A stretch of DNA of 64,000 nucleotides, taken from an uncultured Lachnospiraceae bacterium. Lineage in GTDB: Bacteria; Bacillota; Clostridia; Lachnospirales; Lachnospiraceae. The translations under genes were made by a program, and so were the position numbers. The DNA is taken from positions 62,001-126,000 of the forward strand of contig CATOJY010000001.1 of the NCBI GenBank assembly GCA_951800685.1, in the 5' to 3' direction. A model generated the notes under the pieces. That model had not been told where the DNA came from. It saw nothing but the letters and a program-made list of their open reading frames with translations, and did no database searches. Shown here one piece after another: positions 63,015-64,000 of this stretch; the stretch's first letter is position 1; every line of letters begins with the position of its first letter.

Positions 63015-64000
63015 TCACTTTTCAAAACGCACACGGATAGAATTCGCATGTGCGGTCAGCTGCTCTGCCTCGGCAAACTTTATGATATCCTCGCAGACAG
63101 GCTCTAACGCTTCACGTGAATAATAAATGATGCTGGATTTCTTGACGAAATCATCCACTGACAGGGGTGAGAAGAATTTCGCCGTCCCATTTGTGGGCAG
63201 CACATGGTTCGGACCGGCGAAATAGTCGCCCAGAGGTTCGCTGCTGTATTCGCCGATGAAAATGGCTCCTGCATTCTGGATTTTCGTCATTACCTGGAAC
63301 GGTTCTTTTGTGACGATTTCCAGGTGTTCCGATGCGATTTCATTTGCCGCGTCAATGGCTTCCTCCATGTTGTCTGCCAGCAGGATATAGCCGTAATTAT
63401 CAAGGGATTTCAGGATAATCTCTTTTCTTGAAAGGACTTCTGTAAACTTGTCGATTTCTTCGGATACCCTGCGTGCAAGTTCCTCGCTTGTAGTGATCAG
63501 AATCGCGCTTGCCATCTCGTCATGCTCTGCCTGAGATAAGAGGTCTGCCGCTATGAAACGGGGATTTGCGCTCTCGTCTGCCAGCACCAGGATTTCACTG
63601 GGGCCTGCAATCGAGTCAATACTTACGTGCCCATAAACGGCTTTTTTTGCCAGAGCTACGTAGATATTCCCGGGACCTACAATTTTGTCGACTTTCGGGA
63701 TGCTCTCTGTTCCGAAAGCCAGCGCGGCAATCGCCTGTGCACCGCCCACTTTATAGATTTCGTCCGCTCCGGCCTCATGTGCGGCTACCAGTGTGTTTGG
63801 ATTCACTTTTCCCTCTTTCCCGCAGGGAGTTGCCATCACAATCTTTCCCACGCCGGCGGCTTTTGCCGGAACAATATTCATAAGTACCGAGGAGGGATAG
63901 ACGGCCTTTCCTCCGGGTACATACACTCCTACTTTCGCCAGAGGTGAAATCTTCTGTCCCAGCATGGTTCCGTTTGGCTGGCTGTCAAACCAGCTGTAAC
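63015..64000 (-). CDS. hisD: Histidinol dehydrogenase (5' part cut by the window)
   Basis: C-terminal 328 residues. The frame is open to the right edge ([14 protein letters not shown]), so ATG 63965 is internal. [39 protein letters not shown] and [12 protein letters not shown] are family hallmarks. Last step of histidine synthesis. It overlaps the hisB region by one gene boundary: TGA at 63015-63017. Confidence 0.95.
   Translation of the reverse strand, partial: YSWFDSQPNGTMLGQKISPLAKVGVYVPGGKAVYPSSVLMNIVPAKAAGVGKIVMATPCGKEGKVNPNTLVAAHEAGADEIYKVGGAQAIAALAFGTESIPKVDKIVGPGNIYVALAKKAVYGHVSIDSIAGPSEILVLADESANPRFIAADLLSQAEHDEMASAILITTSEELARRVSEEIDKFTEVLSRKEIILKSLDNYGYILLADNMEEAIDAANEIASEHLEIVTKEPFQVMTKIQNAGAIFIGEYSSEPLGDYFAGPNHVLPTNGTAKFFSPLSVDDFVKKSSIIYYSREALEPVCEDIIKFAEAEQLTAHANSIRVRFEK

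Noticed and set aside
1-64000. CRISPR array, rRNA or tRNA genes
   Set aside because: No regularly spaced repeats and no tRNA T-arm or rRNA signature seen while reading both strands; a covariance search was not possible.

Overview
The window looks like a chromosomal stretch from a Gram-positive member of the Clostridia, most likely a Lachnospiraceae-type gut anaerobe. This is inferred from purine-rich AGGAGG-type ribosome binding sites, moderate GC, the miaB-mutS-mutL-miaA block, the radC-mreBCD-pbp2-minCDE-rodA block, the rplU-prp-rpmA-obgE block with a cleavable bL27 leader, a family AAA-ATPase/PD-(D/E)XK protein and a TGD-type cell-wall sorting signal. No rRNA, tRNA, CRISPR array, insertion sequence or prophage was seen. 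Both ends cut genes: a Rossmann-domain protein at the left and hisD at the right.

Layout. (1) 1-6.4 kb: nucleotide-sugar genes for a surface polysaccharide, with a FnlA/FnlB/FnlC-like set for UDP-N-acetyl-L-fucosamine interrupted by an AAA-ATPase/PD-(D/E)XK gene. (2) 6.5-7.35 kb: an orphan protein resembling the FliD (flagellar cap) C-terminal domain. (3) 7.5-18.75 kb: miaB, mutS, mutL, miaA, an aluminium-resistance/methionine gamma-lyase family gene and two FAD oxidoreductases, behind a good sigma-A promoter. (4) 18.8-29.5 kb: cell shape and division: radC, mreB, mreC, mreD, a PBP2 with a large insertion, minC, minD, minE, rodA, mgsA and a D,D-carboxypeptidase. (5) 29.5-36.5 kb: a small P-loop protein, a DUF378 membrane protein, then an HlyD-like protein, yggS, sepF, ylmH, aroB, lspA and an RluD-family gene. 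(6) 36.6-40.1 kb: a cytidylate-kinase-like gene, dtd, and the nucleoside salvage genes cdd, deoB, deoC.

(7) 40.1-44.1 kb: a solitary tyrosine recombinase, a C39-like secreted protein with a promoter placed for leaderless translation, and a divergent SOS locus. There, lexA and a YneA-like LysM protein share an intergenic region with three LexA-type boxes. (8) 44.1-53.5 kb, reverse strand: a small export protein, a HEPN/MNT pair, then (reading in transcription order from the right) two linked radical-SAM family proteins, RNase E/G, a strong promoter with a probable L21 leader, rplU, prp, rpmA, obgE, yhbY, nadD, yqeK and rsfS. (9) 53.6-60.5 kb: a 1,715-residue wall-anchored surface protein and a secreted phosphodiester glycosidase with cell-wall-binding repeats. 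The latter appears to use a non-canonical start codon. (10) 60.5-64 kb: hisD, hisB, a HisF-like/HisIE fusion and niaR, reading leftwards.

Most of the window is conserved housekeeping DNA. The parts most worth a second look are the architecture of the divergent SOS promoter, the HisF-like domain that lacks its catalytic aspartates, the HEPN/MNT pair, the orphan FliD-like gene with a sigma-28-like -10 element, the leaderless C39 gene, the non-canonical start of the glycosidase, and a dispersed repeat present in two places.
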